From contig OX044365.1 in the NCBI GenBank assembly GCA_943846755.1, forward strand, positions 248,001 through 312,000: DNA of 64,000 nucleotides. Reading direction: 5' to 3'. Within the stretch, counting starts at the first letter, position 1, and every line of letters starts with the position of its first letter. Shown here piece after piece: positions 61,011 to 64,000 of this stretch. The notes under the pieces were generated by a model. That model saw only the letters and a program-made list of their open reading frames with translations. It was not told the DNA's origin and did no database searches. The stretch comes from UBA8752 sp002336475 (GTDB lineage: Bacteria; Bacteroidota; Bacteroidia; Flavobacteriales_D; Sanyastnellaceae). A program made the translations under genes and the position numbers.

Positions 61011-62999
61011 TTATGAGGAACGGATGAGCCTCAATGTGCCAAGGCCGCTTTTAAAGATGTATTGACCGGCTCGGGGCAGTTCTAGCCTCAGGGATTCCGT
61101 TGGCGTGGTTCCAGTTTGAATGGTGCGCCCTCTGGCGTCTAGCAGTGTCCAAGTTCCGATAGAGGTGCCAGGGCTGGTAATGGAGACCCTTCCCGTTGCT
61201 GATGGGTTCGGCGATGCGGTTAAAGCCAGCCTTGAAGGTTCCTTTCCTATACCGACCAGATTGACATTGAGTCCTCCTACGCCCACCCGTTCAGGCGTTG
61301 GAATGAATTCGGTGTACAGTGTGCGGAAACCATCGATCAGGCTGTCCCCTTCGAGCTCGAGCATAGGCGCCACCCATTTTGGGGGCAAACTCTGGTACCA
61401 CACTTGACACGTGACGGTCACGTTTTGCCCCATCAATTCGGAAGGGATTTGATAGGTCAACTTGTCGCCGCCTGTGCCCTCTTCGCCATCGGAGTCATAA
61501 TTGAAATTGGGATCATTCAGCGCTGATCCAATCACAGCTGTGGTGTCTCCTACTGGGTGGTCTGCAGCAAATCCCAGCGGCACCAAACGGTTGTCTTTGA
61601 GGTGGGCGTATGCGCGTTCAAGCAGGGTGGTCGGATCACCGTTGACATCTCCCAAAACCAGCTCATAAATCTGAACTTGGTTCTCATCTGTGATGATGTT
61701 GTGGTGGGGTTCCCATGCGACTTCTAATTGCCCGTCAATGCTGCCTGTTGTGGGGTCCCAAGCTCCAGAGTGAAATGCCGTATCGCCATTGGCAGCCATG
61801 GTCAGCTCTACCCATGCCCTTCGGGCAGGGTACCCCGATGGGAACTTGTGCCCGGCCAAATTGATGAGCTCCACTTCAACGTTCATGGTGCCTTCATCTG
61901 GTGTGCCAGAAACAGCGAGGTTGACTTCGAGCGTTTGGTTTTCCAGCATGTCCAAAGACCGCGCTATGGTGCTGTCGAATTGGGCCTCCGTTGCTGAAAG
62001 GTCTAAGGAGTCCACGTTGTTGCGCAGCATGCGCAGCATGTGGGTGTTTCCTCCCACGAAATAGTGCAGTCCAAAGGGAGACCTGGGTTGCAACCATGCA
62101 TAGCCGGCGGCAATGGTCACGGGTTCGTCGATGCGCGGAACGTGGCAACCTTGGCATTCAATGGCGTTGGGGCCTTCGGCATATGCAGAGTTGAGCCACT
62201 CATGGTAGGTGGCCTGTTCTATGACGGTAGAGTCGGTGTATTCGCCTTCTAGGTCCACGCTGTTGGTGATCAGGCTGTGACAGGCAGCGCAGGATTCAGA
62301 TTTGGCCATATGCTCGCCATACATGGGATAGAAACCGATGAACTGCTGCATGGGTTGGTATTGCACCGGATATTCATCCTTGCCTCCACCGTAGGGCCCA
62401 AAAATGGTGTCTTCTACAAAGGTCATTTCCCCGCTGAAGCGGGTTCCAATTCCTTCAGCGTCTTGTTGGTGGCAGACGGCGCAATTCACACCGTCAAGGG
62501 CCATGGAATCCGTGAGCGCCTCGAGCAACGAGTAGTATTCTGCACCCTCATGATGGGCAGCAAAGTGGCCGACAGGCGCGTGACAACTGGTGCATTTGTC
62601 TTCCAGTCCAGCGCCATGGCTGGGGTTGGTGAGCACTTCGTGTCTGACTTTGGCCCTCCAAAATGGGTCTTTGGTGCTGTTGGCCATGATCGAACTGCGC
62701 CAATCGTCGACCACATTCACGTCGTGGCCATCGAGAATGGGCTCCATGGGGAATACTTGTCCAGGAATCGAAGCGAGGCTGTTGGGGTCTTCACCATGAC
62801 AACCTGCACATTTTCCCGAGCCGTAAAACAGTGCATTGATGGTGTCAGGCAAACCACCAAGGTTGTCGCTTCGCAGCGTTATGCCCAACGCTTCATGGGC
62901 GTCTATGATGGGCCGTGGGGCAAAAGCACCCAATTGCCAAGCTGCGCTGGACCCAGCGCAGAGCAAAGCCATCAAGAAAAGGAGGTAAGCACCACGCAT
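61011..62999 (-). CDS. Pentaheme c-type cytochrome with T9SS sorting domain
   Basis: A 662-residue exported protein. It has a signal peptide (MRGAYLLFLMALLCAGSSAA), then five CxxCH heme c motifs: CAGCH 64-68, CTSCH 136-140, CAVCH 173-177, CAACH 237-241 and CQGCH 282-286. A beta-rich region with NLAGHKFPSGYPARRAWVE (common in T9SS multiheme or DUF-type Bacteroidota proteins) follows, and the protein ends in a T9SS type A domain (LALTASPNPSATGRVSI...LLDARGRTIQTG...GTLRLIRSS). The heme spacing resembles a cytochrome c554/NapC-like multiheme fold. It is probably secreted to the cell surface, where it could move electrons outside. The target is unknown. Confidence 0.9.
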   Translation of the reverse strand: MRGAYLLFLMALLCAGSSAAWQLGAFAPRPIIDAHEALGITLRSDNLGGLPDTINALFYGSGKCAGCHGEDPNSLASIPGQVFPMEPILDGHDVNVVDDWRSSIMANSTKDPFWRAKVRHEVLTNPSHGAGLEDKCTSCHAPVGHFAAHHEGAEYYSLLEALTDSMALDGVNCAVCHQQDAEGIGTRFSGEMTFVEDTIFGPYGGGKDEYPVQYQPMQQFIGFYPMYGEHMAKSESCAACHSLITNSVDLEGEYTDSTVIEQATYHEWLNSAYAEGPNAIECQGCHVPRIDEPVTIAAGYAWLQPRSPFGLHYFVGGNTHMLRMLRNNVDSLDLSATEAQFDSTIARSLDMLENQTLEVNLAVSGTPDEGTMNVEVELINLAGHKFPSGYPARRAWVELTMAANGDTAFHSGAWDPTTGSIDGQLEVAWEPHHNIITDENQVQIYELVLGDVNGDPTTLLERAYAHLKDNRLVPLGFAADHPVGDTTAVIGSALNDPNFNYDSDGEEGTGGDKLTYQIPSELMGQNVTVTCQVWYQSLPPKWVAPMLELEGDSLIDGFRTLYTEFIPTPERVGVGGLNVNLVGIGKEPSRLALTASPNPSATGRVSITSPGTSIGTWTLLDARGRTIQTGTTPTESLRLELPRAGQYIFKSGLGTLRLIRSS

Positions 63000-63010
63000 G
63001 TCCCAAGTAT

Positions 63011-63043
63011 AAAAAAGACCCCGCCGGTAAACCGAGCGGGGTC
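63011..63043 (-). terminator. Terminator between the two last minus-strand genes
   Basis: 8-bp stem GACCCCGC / GCGGGGTC (63017-63024 with 63036-63043), extended by an inner CGG/CCG, with six T residues on the minus strand. It ends the partial T9SS gene. A near -7 element (TATACTTG) for the cytochrome gene lies directly behind the T run. Confidence 0.85.
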
Positions 63044-63065
63044 CATGAAAGAAAAATGAGTGTGA

Positions 63066-64000
63066 TCAGCGCAAAACGATGCGGGCAGTGGCACTGCCTT
63101 CGTCGCCTGTCAGCTTGAGAATGTGCACTCCGCGGGGAAGTGATGTGAGGTCTACTGCGCCCAATTCGGCGGCGCCATTGGCCTGCTTGCTGTACAAAAT
63201 CCGGCCAGACATGTCGATGACCTCACACTGTACTGCGCCAAATCCTGCGCCAGTCCAATGGAGCTGGAAGACCCCGTTGGAGGGGTTGGGGTGCAATGAA
63301 AGTGACCCTTCTAAAACGTTGAGGTCGTCGATGCCCGATACCTCTACCGTAACGGTCACTGGAACACGGTCAGAGGCACAGGCTACTGCTTGTGTGGCCA
63401 CAGTCCAATCGTAGAAGAAGTAGTAATAGTTTGTGGCATTGTCGGGGTTGTTGACACTGCTGGATGTGATGGTGGCCAGGTTTCCAATTTCAAATGGAAA
63501 GGCCAGGTTGCTGCCTTGCCCATCGCGCCACAGTTGAGGGTTTCCATCGAGGCTGCGCAATCCCAGACCTTCTCCAGCCGGAGTTTCGAGGTCCAATTGA
63601 ATGACGCTTTCGCCTTCGGGTACGTTGACGGTGACTTCGTCCAAGACATTGCCCAAAGCGTCAATGACGGCAACAGTGCGGTCTCCTTCGCTGTTCGCAA
63701 ACACCTTGACCGATTCGATCACAATGTCTTCGAAAGCATCGAAGCGCAACCAGTAATTGCTGTTGTTGTGGTATTGTCCTTCGTCTTGTGCAGAGGAGCC
63801 ACCAACGGCAACCTCCAAACCGTGGTTGATGACATCCTCCACCCAGAAGGTGGTGGTGTTCTCGAGTACCGGGGTGTCAAACGCATTTCCAACGAAAACT
63901 GGGTTTTCACTGGTTTCGCTGTCATACCAATGCAGTTCGTTGCCTTCAAATGACAGGTTGGTGCTGGCGGGTGCGGGAATGCTGCTGTCTTCTACAGTTG
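63066..64000 (-). CDS. T9SS type A sorting-domain protein (5' end outside window)
   Basis: The C-terminal part of a larger secreted protein; the frame is open to the window edge, so the ATG at 63842 is internal. The visible part begins with an Ig-like repeat (LHWYDSETSENPVFVGNAFDT...ENTTTFWVED), continues with a carbohydrate-binding-like beta segment (YWLRFDAFEDIVIESVKVFANSEGDRTVAVIDALGNVL) and ends in a T9SS domain (LSLHPNPSNGVFQLHW...EVIDMSGRILYSKQ...GVHILKLTGDEGSATARIVLR). The N-terminal function cannot be read here. Confidence 0.85.
   Translation of the reverse strand, partial: TVEDSSIPAPASTNLSFEGNELHWYDSETSENPVFVGNAFDTPVLENTTTFWVEDVINHGLEVAVGGSSAQDEGQYHNNSNYWLRFDAFEDIVIESVKVFANSEGDRTVAVIDALGNVLDEVTVNVPEGESVIQLDLETPAGEGLGLRSLDGNPQLWRDGQGSNLAFPFEIGNLATITSSSVNNPDNATNYYYFFYDWTVATQAVACASDRVPVTVTVEVSGIDDLNVLEGSLSLHPNPSNGVFQLHWTGAGFGAVQCEVIDMSGRILYSKQANGAAELGAVDLTSLPRGVHILKLTGDEGSATARIVLR

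Overview
The window is a contiguous piece of a Bacteroidota chromosome, most likely a marine Flavobacteriales-type bacterium with a GC content above the usual for that order. The grounds are GldF/GldG gliding-motility ABC components, several secreted proteins with type IX secretion (T9SS) C-terminal sorting domains, Bacteroidota-style TAnnTTTG promoter elements, almost no Shine-Dalgarno sequences, and large Cys/Asp-rich surface proteins built from GCTDxxACNY and thrombospondin-type-3-like calcium-binding repeats. No rRNA, CRISPR array, prophage or insertion sequence was seen. One tRNA (Met, CAT) is present.

Layout. 0-4 kb: gyrA and a TPR protein, then about 690 bases without a gene that carry two copies of a 21-bp sequence centred on a palindrome. 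4.4-5.5 kb: a T9SS-exported protein. 5.6-13.6 kb: a tightly coupled plus-strand operon of paaZ, an S41-like peptidase, a small secreted protein, a GH92 mannosidase lipoprotein and a class III aminotransferase. 13.6-22.5 kb: short convergent and divergent units (alpha/beta hydrolases, M14 carboxypeptidase, YqgE, DUF2797, a T9SS protein, a YeeZ-like reductase, a thioredoxin-fold protein). 22.5-33.8 kb: two giant minus-strand surface-protein genes. The first is interrupted by three apparent 1-nt deletions and an in-frame stop inside its repeats. 34-41.8 kb: tRNA-Met, an SRPBCC protein, then an eight-gene minus-strand operon (SAM hydroxide adenosyltransferase, ABM-domain protein, gldF, gldG, DUF4340, thiolase, paaY, trmN6). 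41.9-46 kb: plus-strand operon phoH-purC-tsaC-cca. 46-49 kb: glnS, a YopX-like small protein and a LytTR regulator. 49-56 kb: clpS and two paralogous FG-GAP/ASPIC-UnbV secreted proteins with rpe and coaE between them. 56-61 kb: an nfeD-SPFH-ALDH run, an ATE-like aminoacyl-tRNA-protein transferase and xth. 61-64 kb: a five-heme T9SS cytochrome and the 3' end of another T9SS protein that runs off the window.

How the genes work together. Most are housekeeping (DNA topology, tRNA charging and maturation, purine and CoA synthesis). Three themes stand out. (1) Phenylacetate degradation enzymes (PaaZ, a PaaJ/PcaF-type thiolase, PaaY) lie in two separate operons, with no ring epoxidase in the window. 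(2) ClpS and an ATE/Bpt-like transferase could form an N-degron pathway. (3) An extensive secreted and surface-protein programme uses gliding/T9SS machinery. Within it, three proteins share an N-terminal domain that I do not recognise, present here in four copies. That shared domain is the best candidate in this window for something not yet described.
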